From Juglans regia (taxonomy: Eukaryota > Streptophyta > Magnoliopsida > Fagales > Juglandaceae), in contig NC_049903.1 in assembly GCF_001411555.2 (NCBI RefSeq), positions 31,971,083-32,035,082 on the forward strand: a stretch of DNA of 64,000 nt, written 5' to 3'. The translations under genes and the position numbers were made by a program. This document shows positions 56,101-64,000 of the stretch, piece after piece; position 1 is the stretch's first letter, and every line of letters starts with the position of its first letter. The notes under the pieces are model-generated. The model did no database searches and was not told where the DNA came from. It saw only the letters and a list, made by a program, of their open reading frames with translations.

Positions 56101-59100
56101 ACTCACCTTCTCCACAAACCCATCCGCTGATAGCCACATGTTTTCGAACTTAAAATATCGGCGACCCCTGTGAATACCCCCACAGTCTAGATGAATAGGG
56201 AAATGATCTGAGCTAACTCGAGCTAACTGTTTTTGGCTTACTTCCGGATAATGGGTTTCCCACGAAGGAGAGACAAGGAATCTATCCAATCTCGACCAAA
56301 CCCTCCCATTTGACCAGGTGTACTCTCCTCCTACTAGAGGGAGATCCATGAGATCTAGATCAAAGATAAACTCAGAAAAATCCTCCATAGCCGCAGAATT
56401 TCGGACATGCCCTGAACGTTCGCTAGGAAACCGCGTAATGTTAAAATTATCCCCCAAACACCACGGCACTTCCCATAGTGAATATACGCCCGCCAACTCC
56501 TCCCACAACCTTCTCCTGTCCCTGTCCACATTAGGACCATAGGAACCTGCAAACGCCCATTCCCATCCATCAACCACATTTTTAAACCGCGTCGCAACCG
56601 AGAAATCTCCAATACACTCCTCAATCACCTCTACCACTCTTTTATCCCACATTATTAGAACTCCTCCTGAGGCTCCCAAAGAAGCCAAATAAGCCCAACC
56701 CACATACGAGCACCCCCATAAACTTTGTACAATTCTTCTATCAATGAATTGTAACTTTGTTTCTTGAAAACAAACCACATCCCCCTTCCACATTCGCAAT
56801 AAAGATTTGATACGAAGGCGTTTATTGCGATCATTGAGCCCACGTACATTCCATGATAAAATCTTAGGCTTCATTAGAAACCTAGATTGCCCCTCCCTTT
56901 CAATCTATCCCTTCCTCCACTCCCTTCCTTCGCATCATAGTTAATAGAACAAGTTAGCCGTTTAAGTTCTCTATCCTGCTTTGAAGCTGATTTGGAATGG
57001 CTAGCTTCAAGTGCTATAAGAAGGGCTTTGAATTGTTCTTCATAACCTCCAAAAGAAATCCCTATCACTGCTTGAATCTCCTCTACCTTCTTGAAGACCC
57101 AATTTGATGGACAACTCCCATATTTAGAGCTGGGAGGAAGTGTACACAGAGGAGTTAGAGAAGCCCCCTCCTCTCCAATGCTATCAGAAGAAAATAAAGC
57201 CAATTCCGAGCTTAAAACTGGTTCACCCCTAGATTCGGCCAAAAATAATTGGTTCACCACTGGTGCATGCTCCGACAGCACCAGCAGCGCATCAGAGCCT
57301 TCCCCCACCTCGTGCGATTGGCTCTGTATCTTCAAAACCCCATGCGACAACAATACTTCATGCCCCTGTAATGAAACTTCATGCTCCGACATATTTGACA
57401 GCACAAGCAGCCCATCAGTGCCTTCCCCCACCCCGTGCGACTGACTCTGTGTATTCAAAACCCCAGGCAACAACGACGAGTCAACATATGAAGACCCATC
57501 CTTTGCCGACACCTCTACCGACTCACCAATCACAGAGTCTGTGTTAACAGATTCACCATGATGGTCGATAGTGTACAGCGGAAATTTCTGTGTCAGTGTG
57601 GAGTCCGGCGAAACCCATATCGGCGTCGCGGGAGAGGAGCACACTGTCTGGACAGTGTCTACCAACTTGCCGACTTCTGTACCGGAGTGTAGTGCCTGTA
57701 CAGACTCACCGTGGTAGTCGACGGTGTCCGGCGAAAGTTTCTTTGCCAGTGGGGAGTCCGGCACTATGCGTATCGGCGCCGCAGGAGGGATGCACTGGGC
57801 CGATATTTCGTTCTGCGCCCGAGACACCCAAGCTTTCTTTGGGCCAGACCTCTATTGACCAGGCCCAGGGCCCATTACGGCCCCAGCTTGCGCATGAGAA
57901 GTCTTACCCACCTGACCCAAGCCCATCTTCATAACTTCTTTCCCTTTAACACATCGTTTAAGACTAAAAATATCTTCTAAAAGAAACCCAATCTTCTCCT
58001 CCATTTCAGCCAACGACCGTAACAACATTTCTTCATTTAGCCCCAACAGTTCACTGCCATCTCCCTTCTTTCTTCCCCCGATCTCTGTACTGGACGTGTC
58101 TGGGACCACTATGTGAGGCAGTACATTTTGCACCACCTCTCGATACGAACGTGAACCCAAGGCCATCGACAAAGGAGCATCTCCACCTCCCTTGTGCCCC
58201 TTCATCTTGCCTGCCTGAGAAGGCCCCAGAACACAGGCTCCTCTGTTTCTCCCACTCCAAACAGAGGAGGAGTAAGTGAGCTCCTTAATAGTGTCTTCAA
58301 AAATCCTCCATCCCTCACCCTCCTCTTTTGTGTGGTTCTTTTATGTTTTATCTATTAAGCAACTAAAAGTGTGACTGGTACGTTTCACATGTTCAGCCAT
58401 CACACATCCTAGATTTGTATTAGTCAAAAGTTTGTCTTGGAAAAAGTTTTCTGTTATTACACTGCTTATACATTTAGGCATGCAAGAGTATTTTTATGTA
58501 AAGGAGAAAAGTTATTACTGATGCAGATTGCCATACGGTCAAATGTAAAAAATATAATCGACAACAGTAGTACTCAGCGGCATTACTGCTGTTGCCTGCA
58601 ATTTCTGTACAAAAACAGATGATTTTTATCATTGATTTTTTTTTTCCCAAAAAATGTTGAGTACAAAAACAAATGGCTGCAGATGGAGTCTGTTGAAATT
58701 TAGATGCAGCAGTGTGGAACTTGAACTTTTATCTGGTTATTCATTTGAATCTTTACTTAGCCTTCCAATGCATGGTAGTTATGTGAGAAGCTCTTATTGC
58801 CTTATAGAGTTGAGGTTCTTTTACCCTCTTTTCAACATGTGCTATACTAGCATGCTTGACCCTTTCCAACAAAAAAAAAACAATTGTTCTCATTATTTGC
58901 TAGCTCTTGAATGAATATGTCAGTTAGTAATTATAAACATGTCAAAAATTTTTGGTGATTGGCATTTTAAGTTTTGATTCACTTCAGAAGTGGTGACCTT
59001 TTAGATTTGCCTTTCTAATTTCTTTATAGCTTGGTGAAGGAAATATGTTTACCATGATTTCCATTCTACTATTTCGTAAGCTTTTATATTCTTTAATCCA

Positions 59101-61380
59101 GTGCATGAATTAATCAGCACAGAGATGTCCTAAAGATGGTTGAACAAGGAACAAATTGGTATCAACCGTGATTGTTTCTGTTGCATACCAAAAGTTGTCT
59201 AGATTTTTTTTTTCCTGTAATGTCCAACTGTATCAATCAATTGATGATGTATTCGAATTTTTCTTCTTAAATTGTGCCTGTTATGTGCGGTTGCAGACAT
59301 TTCCCCTTTTCTGTTGGAGAGGGGGTGAGAGGAGGTGTTCTTGAACTAAAGTTCAATGTTACTGACATAATACCGCTTCAGTATTATTGCATTATACGCA
59401 GAGAATTAGAGAGAGAAGAGAAAAACATAGAGAGTAAAAAAGGGGACTGGGAGCAGACTTTCTTTTATCAAAACTATGCACTTGAGCAAAGCCTGAATTT
59501 GTTTAACTACAATTGGCAGAGGGTGCCTTTGTTGTTCTACTAAGATTTGGACTCTCCACCTCAAGACTTCCTCTTTGGAACTGCTTATAGAAAAAACAAT
59601 AGACTAAATTGAAACCCTAAACATTCCTAAAACCTAGCTACTCTTGGAAAGCCATAATCTAGGCTTATTATAGAAGCGCCACTAGTAGTATGAAGATCAA
59701 GTTCAAAAGATGTAAAAGTTACAATTCTGTCACTTAGTGCAAAACGTCCTTCATTACTAAACTATTTAATTTATTAACAATAGACTCCTCGTGGCATGAA
59801 TTTTGGAACCATCAGACCCTTATCCCTGTTGGACATGTGTGTGTGTGTGTAGACACATACATAGCTAAGAGGCAGGTAATTGCTCTCATTGAGAGTCAAA
59901 CTCAAGACCTTCTGCTTATTGAACGTGCTGAGTAATGGGAGGTCTTTTTGAGTTTGTCTCTCAACGAGAGCAAGTTAACTGCCTTTTAACTTATCAAACA
60001 AAATTAAAAAAAATGTATGAAATTGGAAATTGCAATAAAAACAGCTGCCACTTCTGTTTTCCATGGCTGCCATCACTTTTCTTCACCACGGTATAGTGAT
60101 TTAGTTTTGAATAGTAGATCAGTCGGACACTAGTTAAACACATGCATGTGGTATATGTAACTGAGTCTCTGAGATATTTGTCCTTAGCATCAAAATGAAT
60201 GTGGTGCTAGAAACCAATTTTTTAAGGCTAAAAGAACCTGCTAAATATAATAGTGGCTCATGTTTTCTTACAAGACGTACTTTATGTGAGATCAGCAAGG
60301 AAATTTCTGTCACAATTGATTGTGAAATTACTTTTCTACTCAGTGTTCCTTCTTCATTCTGGTCTTATCATCTGTAAGATTGAGTTTATTTTTCTGTGGC
60401 ATGCAGGGACAATCTACAACTATTAAGGCAGCGTTATTATTACGCCACATGGAAAGCTGATGGAACACGTTATATGATGCTAATTACCATAGACGGATGC
60501 TACTTGATTGACAGGAGTTTTAATTTTCGAAGGGTGCAAATGAGGTTTCCTTGTAGAAACACAAATGATGTATGCATGCATATATGTGTCTTTATCAAGT
60601 TATTTCTATTGAGTCCTTGTTTAGATAGTCAGATGAGATGATATGAGAAATCTATGAATAGTAGTGAGATGGTTTGTGAATAGTAGTGAAATAGTTTGAG
60701 TTAATATTTTTTAGTAGTGTTACATACAATCGTGGAATGCGCAAACGCCGTGCAGTCGTTTTGAAAAAGAGTGGGGTCCACTATTAAAAAATTAATTTCT
60801 TTTCATGTGGGTCCTATATTTATTCACTTTTTTTAAAGCACTGCATGGCGCTTGCACACTCACGATTGCAAGTATCATTTCTCAATATTTTTATTGGGTT
60901 TTGGGAAATGAGAGATAAAAAGTTGAATAAAAATATTATAAAGTTAAAATATTGTTAAAATATTATTTTTGTTTTGGGATTTGAAAATTTTGAATTGTTT
61001 TTTGTATTTTATATGGAAGTTTGGGAAAGTTGTAATGATTAGATAAAAAATTATGAAAGAGAAATTGAAAAGTATTTGTGTTTGAGTAGTGTTTGGATGT
61101 TGAGATGAGATAGGATGAGATGAGACCAACTGTGTATCCAAACAGGGCCTCAATGTTATGCAAAGGTCTCTCTCTCTCTCCTTTTTTTTTTTTTAACTTA
61201 GATGAGATCTAATCTGACGTTCTCCTTTCTTTGGCTTGCAAGGGTTTAGCTGACAAGACTCATCACTTTACATTACTTGATGGAGAGATGATAATTGATA
61301 CTTTACCAGACTCACAGAAGCAAGAGAGAAGATACCTTATCTATGATATGATGGCAATAAATCAAGTGTCTGTCATAGAG
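44153..61380 (+). CDS. mRNA capping enzyme (RNA 5'-triphosphatase/guanylyltransferase), N-terminal 455 residues
   Basis: Exons: 44153-44269, 45604-45742, 49378-49529, 49874-49957, 50141-50203, 50914-51045, 51129-51335, 52493-52612, 53052-53101, 60407-60569 and 61243-61380. All joins are GT-AG and in frame. The protein starts [14 protein letters not shown]; a charged [15 protein letters not shown] stretch follows. The cysteine-phosphatase-type triphosphatase domain has [13 protein letters not shown], the HCxxGxxR(T/S)G loop. The guanylyltransferase begins with WKADGTRYM, whose Lys forms the GMP adduct, and LLDGEMIID. It removes the gamma phosphate of nascent RNA and adds GMP in the nucleus. 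About 220-230 further residues are expected right of the window. Intron 2 (3.6 kb) and intron 9 (7.3 kb) are enlarged by retroelements. Confidence 0.97.
46016..46264 (-). mobile_element. tRNA-derived SINE with 13-bp target duplication
   Basis: The minus strand begins ACCCCTAGGGGTTGG. It has RNA polymerase III box A (TGGCTCAAGTGG, 46252-46241) and box B (GGTTCAAATCC, 46199-46189), a unique body, and an A-rich tail (plus 46016-46027). The flanks TTTTAGCTAATAT at 46003-46015 and 46265-46277 are identical. It sits in intron 2 of the capping enzyme, antisense to it. Confidence 0.92.
46416..47563 (+). pseudogene. 5'-truncated LINE ORF2 end (zf-RVT region)
   Basis: Reads [17 protein letters not shown], then [37 protein letters not shown] and [16 protein letters not shown]. 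These are the C-terminal zinc-binding reverse-transcriptase region of plant L1 elements, with stops and frameshifts. It ends TTACTTATAAAAAAAA, the same 3' end as the LINE at 53137-58327 but in opposite orientation. Confidence 0.85.
47564..49377. other. Rest of intron 2, with a hAT-like end near 49258
   Basis: Mostly AT-rich intron. At about 49160-49258 lies ATCCCGAAACGATACCGGTA to ATTCAATACTTTGG, the inverted counterpart of the hAT-like ends at 6731 and 37573. I could not place its other end. No exon seen. Confidence 0.45.
50398..50743. mobile_element. MITE in intron 5 of the capping enzyme
   Basis: Starts GCCTGTTTGGATACTAAGAA and ends ACTTGAGAACAGTTATGTTG then CCAAATGGAGGC, an imperfect inverted repeat. 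The interior is like that of the elements at 1359 and 60608 (GAGTTAAGATGTTTTATTAGG; TTTGGGAAAGTTGTAATGAT). Confidence 0.7.
51362..51650. mobile_element. Left-truncated MITE next to the exon 7 donor
   Basis: Same family as 50398-50743 and 60608-61152. The right end GACCATCTGTGAAACCGAAC then CGGGCCTTA is present; the left end is missing. It begins only about 26 bases after the splice donor at 51336. Confidence 0.6.
51651..52492. other. Rest of intron 7 of the capping enzyme
   Basis: Non-coding. No bounded repeat recognised. Confidence 0.5.
53236..56874 (-). pseudogene. LINE ORF2: endonuclease and reverse transcriptase, one stop codon
   Basis: Open for 1047 codons from ATG 56874. One TAA follows at 53733-53731, and the same frame then continues to 53236. 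The N-terminal APE-type endonuclease has [23 protein letters not shown] and SSDHFPIH. In the usual GGDFN block this copy reads LGDNFN, so the catalytic Asp position holds Asn. The RT has [49 protein letters not shown] and the catalytic FADDT. The C-terminal zinc-binding region has [20 protein letters not shown] and [16 protein letters not shown]. The protein nicks DNA and copies element RNA at the nick. With one stop and one changed catalytic residue this copy is probably inactive but young. Confidence 0.93.
56874..58327 (-). pseudogene. LINE ORF1, 5'-truncated with one stop
   Basis: Frame from about 58327 ([17 protein letters not shown]) through [20 protein letters not shown] at 58205. It is interrupted by a TAG at 57854-57852 and continues in the same frame from the next codons to the stop at 56876-56874. 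The remaining part is serine/proline-rich ([19 protein letters not shown], with repeats of SQSH.VGEG.D.LLVLS). It ends in a basic tail. The N-terminal RNA-binding part is lost. The stop overlaps the ORF2 start as TAATG. ORF1 proteins bind the element RNA. Confidence 0.75.
58328..60406. other. Remainder of intron 9 of the capping enzyme
   Basis: No exon or bounded element recognised. A short GT run lies at 59838-59851. A nearby self-complementary pair around 59880 and 59945 (TTGCTCTCATTGAGAGTCAAACTCA and GAGTTTGTCTCTCAACGAGAG-like) suggests an old fold-back element. Confidence 0.4.
60608..61152. mobile_element. MITE in intron 10 of the capping enzyme, split by a nested MITE
   Basis: Outer ends AGTCCTTGTTTAGATAGTCA and TGTGTATCCAAACAGGGCCT are inverted repeats. 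The interior matches the families at 1359, 50398 and 51362. A second element (60712-60883) has inserted into it. Confidence 0.7.
60712..60883. mobile_element. 172-bp fold-back MITE nested in another MITE, 9-bp target duplication
   Basis: The octamer-plus-one AATATTTTT occurs at 60703-60711 and 60884-60892. Long inverted repeats: ACATACAATCGTGGAATGCG against CACACTCACGATTGCAAGTA. A 9-bp duplication with long inverted repeats is typical of Mutator-like MITEs. Confidence 0.75.
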
Positions 61381-62200
61381 GTTTGCTTTTAAAATTAATA
61401 TGGAAAAAATATTCTGATTGTATCATTCTGGTTGGCTCTTGACCGTATATAATATGGTGTTTGCATAAATTTCCAATTGAATAACTTCTTTGAGACCTTT
61501 TTTTTCACCCTTTGACATCTGCCTTAATCCTTTTGCATGAGCATAGCTGTATATGAACCCTATGTGCCATTGGCAAACAAGGTTAATCTATTAATACCTT
61601 CTCTACCTTTCAACAATCAATATCTTATCTAGTAACTTCACCTAAAAATGTATGGAACATTGATCCTTTGGTTGTGTGGTTCATGTTCAGTCACCCAACA
61701 TGAGGCAGCTTTTATCTTAGCCACATCGGTCTGTTATGAGGATTTTTTCCCTTGATTTCACATACAGCAATATTAACATAATGCCCTTGGCAATCAAGGC
61801 TCATGTCTCAGCCTCAAACTATATCCTGTTTATGCGTTGTCTTGAGTTAGATCAGTCTTTTGTTAGAGCTCTTTTATGTTTGCTTTTTTGTAATTTGTCC
61901 TTGACTTGTGCTGATTTCAGCCGATCATGAATTTATTTGTTTTCCTTAAATGTTTTCTATATTGCCACTTATGCATCTCACCATTCCCCATTTGGTCATA
62001 CCCATTTTTCGTTAAATTGACTTTTTTTGTGGTTCTTAACCTTATATCTTAAAAAAAAGTATTTGGCGTGGTAAATATTGAGTTCCCAATGTACTTTGGC
62101 TCTCAAAATAGTATCATCATCCATGGCCTCATTTTTGTTCATTGTTAAGAATATGATACAAATAATTAAATTTACCTCTTCTCATCAGCTCAATTTTTGG
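61381..62200. other. Start of intron 11 of the capping enzyme
   Basis: The donor GTTTGC at 61381 is followed by non-coding sequence. No next capping-enzyme exon is found before the window end. Confidence 0.6.
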
Positions 62201-62204
62201 GACG

Positions 62205-62390
62205 AGTGATGATTTTATATGGTATTAGAGCAGAGGTCCTGAGTTCGAATCCTGATTCTACATTCTACCCAATTTAATTAGATATTCTGCGTGTTGGGTC
62301 CACGCATTGAGGGGGAGTCTGGCCCACACGTAGGGGTGGTGGAAGGCTCTGCCACCTACCCACACAGTCCGACCCAAATTTATATATATA
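62205..62390 (+). mobile_element. SINE-like element
   Basis: Contains GGTATTAGAGCAGAGGTCC followed by a good polymerase III box B (GAGTTCGAATCC, about 62241-62252). A body with GAGGGGGAGTCTGGCCCACA follows, and an AT-rich tail (TATATATATA). Box A is weak and its spacing to box B is short, so the SINE call is tentative. No target duplication seen. Confidence 0.4.
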
Positions 62391-62459
62391 TAAACAAATT
62401 AGTAAGTATAAAACGACGTATGAATGATTAAATAAATAAGAAAACCCTAATTCTCATTC

Positions 62460-62600
62460 TCCTCTGATCTCTCTCTCTCTCTTTACCTGTCTCCGTCCAT
62501 CGTTTTTAACTTCTCACTTCTCTCCTCTCCCTCTGTCGTTCTCTCCTCCTCCTCCTCCTCCTCCTCTTCTCCTCCTCCTCCTCCTCCTCCTCCTTTTCCT
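62460..62600. repeat. TC and TCC microsatellites
   Basis: CTCTGATCTCTCTCTCTCTC, then a (CTC)n run at about 62545-62592. It lies in a leader-like, pyrimidine-rich stretch that begins AAAACCCTAATTCTC. No gene follows that I can recognise. Confidence 0.85.
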
Positions 62601-62859
62601 ATTTTCAACTTTGCTTCTTGTTCTTGAAGCATGGCCGTAGTTCTTTTGCTCAGACCCATAGCCACTCCGTGGTCTTGTCATGGGCCGTGGCCGTGATTTT
62701 AGTTTTTTTTCCCTTGTGGCACTATGTTTGATTGTTTGTACTTTGTAATTTCTTGGATTAGTTGTGGGATGATAGATTTGTGGATTTTAGGGATTGATAT
62801 TTAGTTTTGTTGTTGTTTTTTGATTGTTTTGGATTTTTTTGCCTTTCCTGGTTGTTTTA

Positions 62860-63115
62860 CGCCGTGGGTGGGCGGGGTGTGGCAGACGGTCGTGGGGGCC
62901 AATCCATCCCCCGGCATTCGGATTGGGGCTCCCGCCCAAGTGGGTGGTGCCGGGGTTCGGGAGCCCAAAGGGACCCGTCCATTAGGGGTAAGCTCTGACT
63001 CCAACGGAATTGGAATGACCACCTCCGACTCCGATTGGGGTCGGAGGTCGAAACCCCCTCCAACTTCGATCGGAGTAGAAAATGGGCTTTTTCAAGCCCA
63101 GTTGCCCTACTAAGA
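62860..63115. other. GC-rich stretch, probably non-coding part of a hAT-type element
   Basis: Unusually GC-rich for this region, with repeated TCCGACTCC/GGGGTCGGAG and GGGCTTTT.AAGCCCA words in both orientations. This resembles subterminal regions of plant hAT elements. The open frames on both strands look accidental. Confidence 0.4.
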
Positions 63116-63714
63116 AAATGGGCTCCAATCAGCCCAATATCAACCCCTATTTAATAATGTAAAAAAATAATTAAAAAAATCTAAAATACTATAAAAAATA
63201 AGTTAAAATTTAAATACAATAACTAAATCAAGCTATAAATTGCAATAAATTTAAATTTATAGCACCAAAATATTTAATAATGTCATAGATTTCATTCAAA
63301 TATGAAATAGCCGCAATGCCCCACATTAGTCTTGACAGTCCATGCATTTGAGTTGATGACTCAATAGTGATTTCCAATTTTTCTATATGAAGTTTTAACT
63401 TTTTTTTATCAGACGCACTATCTTTTTTTTAGTCATTTAACATAGACTTCTAAACCATCAACCAAGTGATATTATAAACTCACCTCCACCTCTAACCCTG
63501 ACGAGTTTTGCATGATGGTAATCATCCCACGGTGCATCAATCTTGGACTCTCAGTCATCCACAATTAGTTTGGAGTTCACAGCTAGGTCTACAAAATCAT
63601 ATAAATTATAAATTAAATAATGAAAATTATGTAAATAATCATTTAAAATCATAAAGTTATCTGATTCAAGTCTATAGCTCTCGGCATCAATGGTATCTAC
63701 TCCAATAGGGCATT

Positions 63715-64000
63715 AAACTTAACCAGTTATGTGTGCAAACGAGGCCTTGACGGTGGTCGGAGAGAATGAACTCCGATAAGCATCCAAGACACGACCTCAG
63801 GTGCTAAACGCCGACTCAGAGGCAACCGTAGTGATAGGAATGGCTAGTACATCCTTGACTATATGGGAAAGGATTGGAAACTTGCTAGAATTCACCTTCT
63901 ACCAAATTAATATCTGGAATGTATCATTAGGTGCCTCGACATCTTCCATAAAGTAACGCTCAATCTCAGACTTACATTGCATAATATTCCTCGATGCACG
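63715..64000 (-). pseudogene. hAT transposase C-terminal dimerisation domain, broken, runs off the edge
   Basis: The minus strand reads SEIERYFMEDVEAPNDTFQI, then a stop in place of the usual second W of WW, and KVNSSKFPILSHIVKDVLAI, PITTVASESAFST, another stop, and GRVLDAYRSSFSPTTVKASF. This is the conserved C-terminal hAT block. The two premature stops show it is dead. The rest of the transposase would lie right of the window. Confidence 0.88.

Larger units (their letters stand above)
53137..58327 (-). mobile_element. L1-type LINE, nearly full coding, in intron 9 of the capping enzyme
   Basis: Minus orientation. The 3' end has a poly(A) tail (plus T run 53137-53151), preceded by the family end TTACTTAT. 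ORF2 spans 56874-53236 and ORF1 spans about 58327-56874. The 5' end is truncated within ORF1 (first readable codons [17 protein letters not shown]). I found no convincing target duplication. The element is antisense to the host gene and accounts for 5.2 of the 7.3 kb of intron 9. Confidence 0.93.

Noticed and set aside
57091..57980. Plus-strand frames of 80-117 codons
   Set aside because: Shadows of LINE ORF1 on the opposite strand.
58260..58330. Target duplication for the LINE
   Set aside because: The sequences beside the poly(A) end (GTTGATGGTTAT) and the 5' end (TGTGGTTCTTTT) are only loosely similar, so no duplication is claimed.
62219..62252. Functional tRNA gene
   Set aside because: Box B is good but the sequence does not fold into a cloverleaf by eye and box A is poor. 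At most it is a SINE-like head.
62801..63113. Overlapping proline/glycine-rich frames
   Set aside because: Present on both strands of a GC-rich non-coding stretch; the repeated TCCGACTCC words explain them.

Overview
This window is nuclear DNA of a flowering plant, probably a woody eudicot. The evidence is genes with many introns and GT-AG junctions, a plastid-targeted acetyl-CoA carboxylase subunit, a brassinosteroid 5-alpha-reductase, a plant-type capping enzyme, and plant retrotransposon families (Ty1/copia, Tat-like Ty3/gypsy, L1-type LINE, tRNA-derived SINE, hAT, many MITEs). The order Fagales would fit the repeat types, but that is an impression, not a demonstration.

Four host genes can be supported. 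(1) Minus strand, 68-4067: the 5' half of an OTU-domain deubiquitinase gene. Its four exons are too short to stand out as open frames, and it runs off the left edge. One 3.1-kb intron holds a solo copia LTR. (2) Plus strand, 14142-19554: a complete ten-exon gene for the plastid acetyl-CoA carboxylase carboxyltransferase alpha subunit (769 residues). (3) Plus strand, 38752-39534: an intact intronless DET2-type steroid 5-alpha-reductase (260 residues), with a broken inverted copy at 21223-22012. (4) Plus strand, 44153-61380 and beyond the right edge: the mRNA capping enzyme. Eleven exons give 455 residues: the whole triphosphatase domain and the start of the guanylyltransferase domain.

The ground between them is mostly mobile DNA. 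0.7-2.9 kb is a solo LTR with a 5-bp target duplication, itself hit by a MITE. 6-11 kb is a decayed minus-strand copia element containing a 1053-bp hAT-type element. 23.3-27.1 kb is a nearly perfect 1.9-kb tandem duplication of a copia LTR-gag fragment fused to a gypsy gag zinc finger. 27-36 kb is a decayed Tat-lineage gypsy element with two RNase H domains, about thirteen 91-bp tandem repeats and an antisense ORF. 41.1-42.3 kb is a gypsy-type solo LTR. The capping-enzyme introns hold a SINE, a LINE fragment, a nearly full-coding LINE (53.1-58.3 kb) and several MITEs. The right edge carries the end of a hAT transposase.

The most interesting host-level pattern links the ACCase and DET2 loci. 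The block around 16.8-22.4 kb exists again in inverted orientation at 38.5-40.7 kb. In the left copy the carboxyltransferase gene is intact and DET2 is broken. In the right copy DET2 is intact and the carboxyltransferase gene is reduced to one exon plus intron. I saw no CRISPR array, operon or defence-like system, and none is expected in this kind of DNA. All exon joins were made by eye from splice signals, reading frame and family similarity.
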